From Phycisphaerales bacterium (GTDB lineage: Bacteria; Planctomycetota; Phycisphaerae; Phycisphaerales; SM1A02), in NCBI GenBank assembly GCA_028823105.1, contig JAPKCC010000015.1:1-41576 (forward strand): a DNA stretch of 41,576 nt, written 5' to 3'. Both the position numbers and the translations under genes were made by a program. Below the pieces are notes generated by a model, which was given only the letters and a program-made list of their open reading frames with translations, was not told the DNA's origin and did not search any database. Position 1 is the first letter of the stretch, and every line of letters begins with the position of its first letter. Of this stretch, positions 28,152 through 37,149 are shown piece by piece.

Positions 28152-29348
28152 TCAGAAGAACGCCTGTATTCCGGTGAGTTCTCTCCCCAGAACGAGCCGG
28201 TGCACATCACGGGTGCCTTCGTAGGTGGCGACGGATTCCAAGTTGATCATGTGCCTCATCACACAGTGATCGTCGAGAATGCCGACGCCGCCGAGAAGGT
28301 CGCGGCAGGTTCGGGCAACGACCTGCGCCGCGTCCACCGTCGAACTCTTGGCAAGTGAGACCTGTGCCCCGGTCGCCTGACCCAGGTCCTTCAAGTCCGC
28401 GAGCCTGCTCGCGATCGCGGCCGCCTGCACGATCCGCGTGTGGCAATCTGCCAACTTGTCCTGGGTGAGCTGAAAGGACGCGAGTTTTCGACCGAAGACT
28501 TCGCGACGACCGACATGCGCCAACGCATCCGAGAGACACGCTTCGGCGGCGCCGATGACCCCCCAAGCGATGCCATACCTGGCCTGATCGAGGCAGGTGA
28601 GTGGTGATCTCAGGCCATCGGTTTCAGGGAGGAGATCGTCAGCGGAGAGCGGCACGTCCTCCAGTCTGACCTTCGATGTCCGGGCGACCCGGAGGCTCAT
28701 CTTGTTCCGAATCAACGTGGCCTCGAACCCCGGTCGATCCGTGGGAACAAGAAACCCGCGAATCGACTTCGCCGCAGTGGTCTCCACCCCTTCGATCCCC
28801 TCAGTCTTTGCCCAGATGATCGCCACGTCGGCGATGTCGGCATTGCCGATCCACATCTTGTCACCCGATAGAAGCCACCCGTCGCCATCCTTCCGAGCGG
28901 TCGTCATCATCCCGCCGGGATTCGAGCCAAAGCCCGGTTCGGTGAGCCCGAAGCAACCGAGCGCCGACCCGGTTCGCATCCGAGGAAGCCAGTGATCACG
29001 TTGGGCGTCGGAACCGAAGTACCGAATCGCGTTCATCGCGAGCGAACTCTGGACGCTCGCCATAGTTCGCAGGCCACTGTCGCCTCGTTCGAGTTCTCGC
29101 ATGATCATGCCGTTCGCCCGCGACGAGAGACCAGGACAACCCCAGCCGTCGAGCGTCGCCCCGAAACACCCGATCTCCCCCATCTCTGGAACGAGATCAG
29201 CCGGAAAATCATCCCGGTCCCAGTACTCGTTCACCACCGGAAGGAATCGATTCTGGACGAACTCTCGGACACGATCCCGAAGCACGCGTTCCTCGTCGCT
29301 GAGGAGATCGTCGAATCGGTAGAGATCAAGATCTTCCGGGCTGAGCAT
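28152..29348 (-). CDS. Acyl-CoA dehydrogenase, glutaryl-CoA-dehydrogenase-like
   Basis: This 398-residue FAD enzyme is close to GcdH, which oxidises and decarboxylates glutaryl-CoA to crotonyl-CoA in lysine and tryptophan breakdown. The catalytic Glu is in YEGTRDVH (Glu377), followed by LGRELTGIQAF, the GcdH C-terminus. Arg94 in the DSGLRTMASVQSSL segment matches the substrate-carboxylate Arg of GcdH, and CFGLTEPGFGSNP is the FAD loop. The Ser next to that Arg in GcdH is Thr here. The ATG at 29348 is used. It is divergent from the acyl-CoA ligase gene and converges on enolase with a 27-base gap. Confidence 0.9.
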   Translation of the reverse strand: MLSPEDLDLYRFDDLLSDEERVLRDRVREFVQNRFLPVVNEYWDRDDFPADLVPEMGEIGCFGATLDGWGCPGLSSRANGMIMRELERGDSGLRTMASVQSSLAMNAIRYFGSDAQRDHWLPRMRTGSALGCFGLTEPGFGSNPGGMMTTARKDGDGWLLSGDKMWIGNADIADVAIIWAKTEGIEGVETTAAKSIRGFLVPTDRPGFEATLIRNKMSLRVARTSKVRLEDVPLSADDLLPETDGLRSPLTCLDQARYGIAWGVIGAAEACLSDALAHVGRREVFGRKLASFQLTQDKLADCHTRIVQAAAIASRLADLKDLGQATGAQVSLAKSSTVDAAQVVARTCRDLLGGVGILDDHCVMRHMINLESVATYEGTRDVHRLVLGRELTGIQAFF

Positions 29349-29560
29349 GGGGGGTGACCTGACAAAGCAATTGAAATTCGAACACGGCCGGCGAGACGTT
29401 CCCGCCCTCAAAGCTGGCGGCGCTCGGGTTCGTCGCGAAGGACCCGCCCGATGCACACCATCTTTCGGATCGACCGTTCTGGCCGGTTATGATTCACTTT
29501 CCTTCGCGTCACCGGCCCGGACGGAAGTCCCAAAAGTCTGGGAAGCCCGCAGGAACGCCC

Positions 29561-31186
29561 ATGAACCCTTCTCGAAGACTCCTTCTCAAGCATCTGGCCT
29601 TTCGAGCCGCGGAGATTTCGCCGCTGGACGGGTTGATCTCGAGTCCCGCCGACGGCGAGCGATTCGTCACCTGGCCGGAAGTCGCGGATCGCTCGAAGCG
29701 ACTGGCGACGGCCCTGTCGGCCTGGGGCGTCCAGCCCGGTGATCGGGTCGCGACGCTTGCGTTCAACGACCATCGCCACATTGATGCGTACTTTGCCGTG
29801 CCTTGCCTCGGTGCGACGCTCCATCCAATCAACGTCCGCTGGAACCTCGAGGAGATGGCCTCGGTGCTCGAGCACACCCGGGATCGAATCGTATTCGTCG
29901 ACCCCAGCCTCATGGACCGGGCGATGGCGCTGGCCGATCGATGCCCATGGATCGAGCATCTGGTGAGGATGGGTCCCTTGGAAACTGGCGTCGGTCCGAC
30001 GGCCGCCCGAGCCGGCGTCACCATCACCGACCACGACGAGCTCCTGCAATCGAGCCCACCAATCGCCGATTGGCCGGATCTCGAGGAGCACGACGTGATG
30101 GCGATGTGTTCGACCAGTGGTACCACGGGCATCCCCAAGACCGTCGCATACAGCCATCGAACAACGTGCCTGCACACCATGGCGATCGGCCTGACGGACT
30201 GCATGCGTCTGTCGGGAAGGGACACGCTTTTGGCCATCGTGCCAATGTTCCACGCACTCGGCTGGTGCTTCCCCTACGCCTGCGGCATGCTGGGCTCGAG
30301 ACTTGTGCTTCCGCATCGAGATCTCCGTCCAGAACGCATTCTCGACCTGCTCGTCGCCCACGAAGTCACCGCATCGGTCGCGGTGCCGACGGTGTGGAAC
30401 GCCGTACTTGCAGCCTTGTCAGCATCGCCCGGCCGCTGGGACCTCGGTCATCTGGAGCGGATCGTCTCCGGCGGTGCTGCCCCGACCGCCTCGATGATCA
30501 AGACTTTCCGCGACGAACACGGTGTGGAGGTCATCCATTCCTGGGGAATGACCGAGATCAACCCGGTCGGCACGATGTCCCCGGCGGCCACGACGCGGGA
30601 GGAAGCCGCCCTCAACCCCGATCAACGGCTCCGGCATCAGCAGGTCGCAGGGCGACCGCTCCCCGGCTTGAAGTTGGAGATCCAAGACGAGGATGGCCGG
30701 CGACTCCCGCATGACGGAGAGACGACCGGTCGCTTAGTGGTCTCCGGCTGGTGGGTCGCCGAGTCCTACGCATTCGGACATCCCGACGAGGAATGCTTCG
30801 GTCCGGACGGCCGCCTGGACACCGGCGATATCGCCTCGATTGACGACCACGGGCGAATGGCTATTCGCGACCGAGGAAAGGACATGATCAAGTCTGGCGG
30901 AGAGTGGATCTCCAGCCTCGCCCTCGAACGAGCCATCGGCGACTTTTCTGAAGTCGCGGCTTGCGCGGTCGTCGCTCGTCCGGACGATCGCTGGGGAGAA
31001 CGACCGATCGCGGTGATCTCGCTCGCACCCGCGTCATCGCTCGACTTGGCGACGCTCCTGGAGAGGCTTGCGGGGGATTTCGAACGTTGGCAGTGTCCGG
31101 ACGACCTGGTGCTCGTCGATTCGATACCCCTGACCTCGACGGGCAAGATCGACAAGAAGGCGCTTCGTGCCCGATTCCCCTCCTGA
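29561..31186 (+). CDS. Acyl-CoA ligase (AMP-forming), medium/long-chain type
   Basis: This is a 541-residue ANL-superfamily enzyme that activates a fatty or other carboxylic acid to acyl-CoA. The phosphate loop is STSGTTGIPK (184-193). HSWGMTEINPVGTM is the A5 region, and TGDIASIDDHGRM with RGKDMIKSGGEWIS are A7-A8. TGKIDKKALR supplies the A10 Lys. The A8 form and the FHALGW segment resemble AlkK-type medium-chain ligases. The ATG at 29561 has AGGA upstream. Its divergent partner is an acyl-CoA dehydrogenase, so both may serve acid catabolism. The exact substrate is not visible. Confidence 0.9.
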   Translation: MNPSRRLLLKHLAFRAAEISPLDGLISSPADGERFVTWPEVADRSKRLATALSAWGVQPGDRVATLAFNDHRHIDAYFAVPCLGATLHPINVRWNLEEMASVLEHTRDRIVFVDPSLMDRAMALADRCPWIEHLVRMGPLETGVGPTAARAGVTITDHDELLQSSPPIADWPDLEEHDVMAMCSTSGTTGIPKTVAYSHRTTCLHTMAIGLTDCMRLSGRDTLLAIVPMFHALGWCFPYACGMLGSRLVLPHRDLRPERILDLLVAHEVTASVAVPTVWNAVLAALSASPGRWDLGHLERIVSGGAAPTASMIKTFRDEHGVEVIHSWGMTEINPVGTMSPAATTREEAALNPDQRLRHQQVAGRPLPGLKLEIQDEDGRRLPHDGETTGRLVVSGWWVAESYAFGHPDEECFGPDGRLDTGDIASIDDHGRMAIRDRGKDMIKSGGEWISSLALERAIGDFSEVAACAVVARPDDRWGERPIAVISLAPASSLDLATLLERLAGDFERWQCPDDLVLVDSIPLTSTGKIDKKALRARFPS

Positions 31187-31283
31187 CCCCGAAACCTCGA
31201 CGGATCCAACGGGTACCGTGACCTTTCCGGATTCGATCAGTCCGAATTCCCTTCGAACCCCGCTGCGATACTCCTGACCACCC

Positions 31284-33131
31284 GTGACTCATCGACCCGC
31301 CAAACTTGCCGGCCTCTGGGAGATGATGCGGCCGGATCGGTGGCGGTTCGGATACGCCCTCGCGTCATTGGTCGTCGCGGTATGCCTGCTCTACCTGGTG
31401 CCCTTGATCCCTCAAGCGGTGATCGACGGCGTGCTCGGAGATCAGCCCGATCGCGTGACGGACACCACCCGCTGGATCATCGATCTGATGGGCGGTCGGG
31501 AGCACGTCGCGGACCGGCTCTGGATCCCCCTCATCTGGATCACCATCATCGCGAGCCTGGCGGGCGTGGCCACCTACGGGCGACAGCGCTGGTCAGCGGT
31601 GGCGAGCCAGAACACCGGCAAGCGGATACGCGACCAACTGCAGGATCATGTTCAGAGAATCGAGATGAGTCGGCTCGACAAACTCGACAGCGGAGACCTC
31701 CTGCAGCGATGCACGTCGGACGTCGATACCACGCAGAACTTCCTCTCGATGCAGGCCGTCGAAATCGGCCGCGCGATCGTGATGTTTCTGGTTCCACTGC
31801 CGATCATGTTCGCGACCGACTGGCGAATGACCATCGCCGCGATCTGGTTGATTCCCGGCATCCTCTGGTTCTCCCTGCATTACTTCGGCCGGGTTCGATC
31901 GGTGTTCCGCGAGAAGGACGAGGCGGAAGGACGGCTCACCTCCAACGTCACTGAAAACCTCGTCGGCATTCGCGTGGTCCGAGCGTTCAATCGCCAGAAC
32001 TTCGAGATCGAGCGTTTTCGTGGCTTCAACGACGAACATCGCGCTCTCGACGAACGCCTCTATCTGATCTTCGCCCGATTTTGGAGCGCTTCGGACCTCC
32101 TCTGCTTCATGCAGCAAGCGTCGGTCATTCTCGTCGGCGCGTGGCTCCTCACCACCGACCAGATTCTCGTCGGCGAGTTCTACTTCTTCTTCGCCGCGGT
32201 GGGCATGTTCCTCTGGCCGGTGCGGATGATGGGGCGAATTCTCGCGGAACTCGGCAAGGCGACCGTCGCGGTCGAGAGACTCGACGAGATCTTTGCCCTC
32301 CCCATCGAACAGGACCCCGTCGCCATCGACGCGACTCCCCCATCCGGCGGACGATTGGAGATTCGCGATCTGGTCTTCAGTCACGCGGAAGACGCGCCAG
32401 TACTTCGCGGGATCAATCTCGACATCGCAGCCGGCGAGACCATCGCGATCGTCGGCCCTTCAGGCGGTGGAAAGAGCACGCTGGTCAATCTCCTCCTTCG
32501 TTTCTACGACCGTGACGGAGGCTCGATCAGTCTCGGCGGGGTCGATATCGAGTCGATGCCGAGGCACGCGCTCCGATCCCGGATCGCCGCCGTACTTCAG
32601 CAGCCGTTCCTCTTCAGTCGGACGATCCGCGAGAACATCCAGCTCTCGGCGCCCAATGCCGACCAAGCGATGATCGAAACCGCGTCCGTCGATGCCTGCA
32701 TCCACGAGTCGATCGGGCGATTCGATGCGGGATACGACACCAAGGTGGGCGAGCGCGGGGTGACCCTCTCCGGTGGGCAACGGCAACGCGTCGCGATCGC
32801 CCAAGCACTGCTCCAGGATCCGGACGTGCTCATCCTCGACGACGCCTTATCCGCGGTCGATACCGGTACCGAACAGTCGATCCTCGAAGCGATCCGGGAT
32901 CGCCGGGGAACGCACACCACATTGATCATCGCCCACCGGCTCTCGACCCTGAAAGAAGCGGACCGCATCATCGTGTTGACCGACGGTGTGATCGCGCAGC
33001 AGGGCACCCACAGTTCGCTCCGGGACACCCCCGGCCTCTATCGCCGACTCTGGGAGATCCAGGCGGCCGTGGAAAACGACCGGAATGACGAGAACGATCC
33101 GCGCACGCCGGATGCGGGAGGTGCCACATGA
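31284..33131 (+). CDS. ABC exporter half-transporter, degenerate-site subunit
   Basis: This is a 615-residue type IV exporter subunit with six membrane helices (about 20-330) then an ATPase domain. Walker A is GPSGGGKST (391-399), and the signature LSGGQ (495-499) is canonical. Walker B VLILDD (515-520) has Asp520 where the catalytic Glu should be, while the switch His551 is kept. This matches the non-catalytic half of heterodimeric exporters such as TM287/288 and BmrCD. The GTG at 31284 lacks a ribosome site. ATGs at residues 14 and 15 are alternatives. The stop overlaps the partner start as ATGA. Confidence 0.93.
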   Translation: MTHRPAKLAGLWEMMRPDRWRFGYALASLVVAVCLLYLVPLIPQAVIDGVLGDQPDRVTDTTRWIIDLMGGREHVADRLWIPLIWITIIASLAGVATYGRQRWSAVASQNTGKRIRDQLQDHVQRIEMSRLDKLDSGDLLQRCTSDVDTTQNFLSMQAVEIGRAIVMFLVPLPIMFATDWRMTIAAIWLIPGILWFSLHYFGRVRSVFREKDEAEGRLTSNVTENLVGIRVVRAFNRQNFEIERFRGFNDEHRALDERLYLIFARFWSASDLLCFMQQASVILVGAWLLTTDQILVGEFYFFFAAVGMFLWPVRMMGRILAELGKATVAVERLDEIFALPIEQDPVAIDATPPSGGRLEIRDLVFSHAEDAPVLRGINLDIAAGETIAIVGPSGGGKSTLVNLLLRFYDRDGGSISLGGVDIESMPRHALRSRIAAVLQQPFLFSRTIRENIQLSAPNADQAMIETASVDACIHESIGRFDAGYDTKVGERGVTLSGGQRQRVAIAQALLQDPDVLILDDALSAVDTGTEQSILEAIRDRRGTHTTLIIAHRLSTLKEADRIIVLTDGVIAQQGTHSSLRDTPGLYRRLWEIQAAVENDRNDENDPRTPDAGGAT

Positions 33132-34981
33132 GCGAGCACTTTGAAGAAGAAGAGACCGACGCCAGCCCGCGGCGTGTGGACTGGAGTCTCTGGCGTCGGA
33201 TCGCCGGACATCTTCGACCCTACCCGTGGCCGGTCACCACCATGGTCAGTTCCGGTCTGGTGCTCGCCGCCGTGGAAGTGACGCTCCCGCTGATCACCGC
33301 CGCGATTATCGACGAAGCAATCGGTTCGGGACGCGGCTCGCGAATCAGCATGCTCGGCGGCATCTACGCCTTGATGCTCGTGATCTTCGCGTTTCTGGTC
33401 TGGCGGTTCATCAGCGCGGCCGGCACGCTTGCCACCCGGGTGGCCTTCGACCTCCGAGGAGCGTCGTTCGCGCGCCTTCAATCCCTTCCGTTCGGGTACT
33501 TCGACGTTCGTTCGACCGGTTGGTTGGTCGCTCGAGTCACCAGTGATGTCACGAAAGTGACGAGCCTGCTTCCATGGTTTCTGCTCGACATCGGATGGGG
33601 CTCCGCGATGCTGGTCGGGATCTTCACCGCCATGATGCTGGTGGATCCGCAACTCGGGCTCGCAGTCTCCGTGATCGTGCCGCCGATGGCGATCGCCACC
33701 TGGTGGTTCAAGCGCCGGATGCTCGAATCGAGCCGTCGAATCAGGAAGTCCAACTCCCGCATCACCGCGTCCTACACCGAGACAATCGCCGGCGTGCGGA
33801 CCACCCGCATGCTCGCAAGGGAGGAGGCGTCGGCCGCGGAGTTCGGCGAAATCTCCTCCGAGATGCGGCTCTGGACGATTCGCAACGCCGTGCAATCAGC
33901 CACCTATCTTCCAATCGTGATGAGCCTTGGCTCGATCGGCGTGGGCCTCGCCCTCTGGGCCGGAGGAATCCAGTTTCGAGCCGAGACGGGACTGAGCCTC
34001 GGCATGCTGATCGCCTTCATGCAGTATGCGGTGCTCTTCTCACAACCGATCCAGGAACTCGCCCAGCGGTTCGTCGATCTCCAAAGCGCCCAGGCCGCCG
34101 CGGAACGGGTGCAGGAACTCCTCGAGGAGACTCCGGCCATCCGTGACTCCCCGGAGGTCGAGGCCCGGATCGCCGCGGAAGCAGCCGCGCCGACCCCCGG
34201 CGTCGCCGCCGACGGCGGCAGAACGTCGATCGACACCGTCACCTTCGAGTCGGTCGGCCATGCCTACGTCGCCAAAGAACGCGTGCTCGACGACGTTTCC
34301 TTCGAGTTGAGCCGGGGAAGTACGCTTGCTCTGGTCGGCGCGACCGGAAGTGGCAAAACCACCATCGCGGGTCTCCTCGCTCGCTGGTACGAACCCAGCG
34401 AAGGCCGAATTCTGGTCGACGGCGTCGACTATCGCGAACGCGGTCTCGACTGGTGGCAATCGCAGTTCGGCGTGGTACAGCAAGTCCCCCACCTCTTCTC
34501 GGGCACCATTCGCGACAACGTTGGGTACGGCCGACTCGACGCCGACGACGACGCCATCCACGCCGCCCTGCAGCGGGTCCGTGCCCTCGACTTTGTGACC
34601 GAACTAGAAGGTGGGCTCGCGTTCGAAGTAGGCGAAGGCGGCGCTCATCTTTCTCAGGGACAGCGGCAGCTCATCTCGCTCGCCCGGGCGTTCCTCGCGG
34701 ATCCTCAGATCTTCATCATGGATGAAGCAACTTCCTCGGTGGACGCCGAGACCGAAGCAACCATCCAGTCCGCGGTCGACGAAATCCTACGGGATCGGAT
34801 CGCGGTGGTGATCGCCCACCGGTTGTCGACGATCCGTCGAGCCGACCTCATCCTGGTGCTCGATCAGGGAAAGGTGATCGAACGCGGAACCCACGCGGAA
34901 CTGATGCAGAAGAGGGGTCGCTATCGACAGCTGTACCTTGATCAATTCGTCAATGAGGAAGAAGCGCGTCTTCTCAGCTGA
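33128..34981 (+). CDS. ABC exporter half-transporter, catalytic-site subunit
   Basis: This is the 617-residue partner of the preceding gene, with six membrane helices then an ATPase domain. Walker A is GATGSGKT (404-411). The signature is LSQGQ (508-512), a known departure from LSGGQ. Walker B IFIMDE (528-533) keeps the catalytic Glu533, and His564 follows. Together the pair has one complete ATP site (this Walker B with the other subunit's LSGGQ) and one degenerate site. Substrate classes for such pairs include drugs and lipids; none can be chosen here. An Ala/Pro-rich insert (about 345-365) precedes the ATPase domain. The ATG has GGAGG upstream. Confidence 0.93.
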   Translation: MSEHFEEEETDASPRRVDWSLWRRIAGHLRPYPWPVTTMVSSGLVLAAVEVTLPLITAAIIDEAIGSGRGSRISMLGGIYALMLVIFAFLVWRFISAAGTLATRVAFDLRGASFARLQSLPFGYFDVRSTGWLVARVTSDVTKVTSLLPWFLLDIGWGSAMLVGIFTAMMLVDPQLGLAVSVIVPPMAIATWWFKRRMLESSRRIRKSNSRITASYTETIAGVRTTRMLAREEASAAEFGEISSEMRLWTIRNAVQSATYLPIVMSLGSIGVGLALWAGGIQFRAETGLSLGMLIAFMQYAVLFSQPIQELAQRFVDLQSAQAAAERVQELLEETPAIRDSPEVEARIAAEAAAPTPGVAADGGRTSIDTVTFESVGHAYVAKERVLDDVSFELSRGSTLALVGATGSGKTTIAGLLARWYEPSEGRILVDGVDYRERGLDWWQSQFGVVQQVPHLFSGTIRDNVGYGRLDADDDAIHAALQRVRALDFVTELEGGLAFEVGEGGAHLSQGQRQLISLARAFLADPQIFIMDEATSSVDAETEATIQSAVDEILRDRIAVVIAHRLSTIRRADLILVLDQGKVIERGTHAELMQKRGRYRQLYLDQFVNEEEARLLS

Positions 34982-34996
34982 AGTCCGCCGGCGGGA

Positions 34997-35371
34997 TCAA
35001 TCGGTCTCGCCCACCACCAACGTGAGCAGCGCCTCTGATTCCCCCATCGCACGCCCCATGCCGACCAGTTCGGAGGGGTCTTCGCTGCCCAGAAAGCACG
35101 CGACCGATCGAAGGACCAGCTGAGAGTAGGCTTCGCCCAATGCGATTCTGTCCTTCGCGGCCCATGCGTTCCGAGTCGACTGGGCGCCGGCCAGGGCGAA
35201 GATGAGCGTTCCACGGGCCCCGCTGGTCACCGCCTTGACCTGCTCCTTGAGCCCCTTCTCATCAATCGGCCCGAGGAGCTCGAAGTCACGTTGGACCAGT
35301 GCCACGGCCCGTTGCTCCGCCTTGTCGAGGACTTCCTGCATTCGATCATTCTCCGGAGTTCGTTGACTCAT
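34997..35371 (-). CDS. Unknown 124-residue protein coupled to ccsA
   Basis: This is a soluble, mostly helical protein without signal peptide or membrane segment. It starts MSQRTPENDRMQEVLDKAEQ and has one Cys (in VACFLGSED). A Gly/Ala-rich middle (GARGTLIFALAGAQSTRNAW) is followed by Leu-rich helices. The ATG overlaps the ccsA stop within 35368-35371, so translation is coupled to the cytochrome c biogenesis genes. It is the last gene of that operon and converges on the ABC exporter with a 15-base gap. I do not recognise a family. Its position suggests an accessory role, unproven. Confidence 0.75.
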   Translation of the reverse strand: MSQRTPENDRMQEVLDKAEQRAVALVQRDFELLGPIDEKGLKEQVKAVTSGARGTLIFALAGAQSTRNAWAAKDRIALGEAYSQLVLRSVACFLGSEDPSELVGMGRAMGESEALLTLVVGETD

Positions 35372-37149
35372 GCGTAGGAATGGAGACCGGAGATCACGAA
35401 GTTGATCACGATCCAGTTGAAGAGCATCACGCCGCAGCCGATCACCGCAAGAATCGCCGTCCAGAGCCCCTTGTCACGAGCCTTGAGCCGGACATGCACG
35501 AGGATTGCGAAGATGACGAACGTGTTCAGGGCGAACACCTCCTTGGGATCCCAGCCCCACGGACGCCCCCACGAGTGATCCGCCCAGATGGCGCCCATGA
35601 CGAGGCCGGTCCAGAGAAAGACGAAGCTCAGTTCCATCAGCAGCATGGTGCTGCCGTCGAGGATCTCGCCGAGCCGATCGCGTCGACGAGCCTCATCGAG
35701 ATTGGCGAGGGTGTGACCGTCCGGACCCGCGAGGACGAGTGCGCCGGCGCCTCCGGCGCGAGCATAGACCGCCTTGCCACCGAATAGTCGATACGCCAGA
35801 TAGAGCGTGGCCGTGACCGACGCCATGAAGATCAATGCATAGCTGAAGATAATCACGTTCGTATGGATATAGAGCCACACGTCGTGAAGCACCGGCATCA
35901 TGTTGGAGATGTTGGGATTGAGATAGACCGGAAGAAAATTGGCGGTCATCAACGCCACCATCGCGGTCGCTGCGGCGCCGAGCGGAATCAGTCCGCGCAG
36001 CGCGGTGCGTCGCAGCCACACAACCTCAAGGAGCATGGCGCACAACACGCCGAGCCAGCTCGCGGTAGTCACCGCTTCAAACATGTTGGAGTTCGGCCAC
36101 CGCCCCGCGATCCACCACCGGAGTCCGAGCGCGAAGGTCTGCACGCCGAAGGCTGCGAAGAAGATCACGAACCCCGTCCACATCGCCCACTTCCAGCGAT
36201 AGACCACGCCGAGCAGCAAGAAGATGATCGAGAACATGTAGAGGAGCCAGCCCCGAGTGAGCTGGTCTGCTTCGAAGTACCAGTTCTCCCAGCCCAGTCG
36301 GCTGGAAGACGGGTACGCCTCGGGATTCAGCGCCCGCAGCGACGCAGAAAGACTGGTTGCCGCCGCATTGATGCCAACGGAATCCTGGGCGGACCAGGCG
36401 TTGACCAGGTCCCGCCAGGCCCCGGCCGCTTGACGCTGACCAGCCTCGTCGATCCCGAAGATCGGCGCCTGCTCCGGAAGGCCTTCTAGAGCGGCATCCG
36501 CAACGTCCGAATCCAGCGGGAGGAACATGACCTCGGAAAGGCCGTGCCACGCACCCTCGGAGTCGTCCGTGGACGGTGGGATAACGCGAAGACGATCCAG
36601 AAGTAACGACGGAGACATGACCGCTCGCGCCGTCTTGATCGCGTCGACCTGTTTGGCGGTGCGGATCAGATCCGACTCCATCCGCGAAAGGATCGGCGTC
36701 ACTTCCGGACGTTCGAGCAGTTCAGGCGAGATCAGGCCGGATGCCCTGAAGACGTCCATGCGATCCGTCAAGCCGGGCTCGGCATTCTCAATCGCCGCAG
36801 CGATGACGTTGCGGACGAGTTTGTTCTTGATGTAGATGCAGTCCGCGTCCCGGTAGGCATCCGGACGGAAGAGCATGTCGAGGTAGGTGAACATGGCCGA
36901 CTGACCGGCGATCTGCCTCGGCCCGCTCACCGCATCCATCATCGCGTTCGCATGCGACGCGAGACTCTTGATCCGCCCTTGGACATGAACCGCCATCGCC
37001 CCCACCGGAGCGAGGTCGACGTCATTCCGCCAGTCGTCGACGACCACGTCTGCGGCGACGGGGCCTGGCGCGACGGGCCTGGCGAACGACCCTACCGACA
37101 GCACGAGGGTAAAAAGGAATACGAGAACGTTCGAGGTCGATCGGCTCAT
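35368..37149 (-). CDS. ccsA: Cytochrome c biogenesis protein CcsA (system II) with long N-terminal domain
   Basis: This membrane haem-handling protein presents haem to apocytochrome c on the outer side of the inner membrane with ResB/Ccs1. The C-terminal half has about eight membrane segments and the Trp-rich WWD motif WADHSWGRPWGWDPKE (522-537). LHDVWLYIHTNVIIF and HVRLK supply conserved His. The first 270 residues are unusual: a signal-like segment (about 8-25) then a soluble helical domain, so the protein (593 residues) is much longer than a plain CcsA of about 320. It overlaps resB upstream and the 124-residue gene downstream by ATGA-type junctions. Confidence 0.9.
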   Translation of the reverse strand: MSRSTSNVLVFLFTLVLSVGSFARPVAPGPVAADVVVDDWRNDVDLAPVGAMAVHVQGRIKSLASHANAMMDAVSGPRQIAGQSAMFTYLDMLFRPDAYRDADCIYIKNKLVRNVIAAAIENAEPGLTDRMDVFRASGLISPELLERPEVTPILSRMESDLIRTAKQVDAIKTARAVMSPSLLLDRLRVIPPSTDDSEGAWHGLSEVMFLPLDSDVADAALEGLPEQAPIFGIDEAGQRQAAGAWRDLVNAWSAQDSVGINAAATSLSASLRALNPEAYPSSSRLGWENWYFEADQLTRGWLLYMFSIIFLLLGVVYRWKWAMWTGFVIFFAAFGVQTFALGLRWWIAGRWPNSNMFEAVTTASWLGVLCAMLLEVVWLRRTALRGLIPLGAAATAMVALMTANFLPVYLNPNISNMMPVLHDVWLYIHTNVIIFSYALIFMASVTATLYLAYRLFGGKAVYARAGGAGALVLAGPDGHTLANLDEARRRDRLGEILDGSTMLLMELSFVFLWTGLVMGAIWADHSWGRPWGWDPKEVFALNTFVIFAILVHVRLKARDKGLWTAILAVIGCGVMLFNWIVINFVISGLHSYA

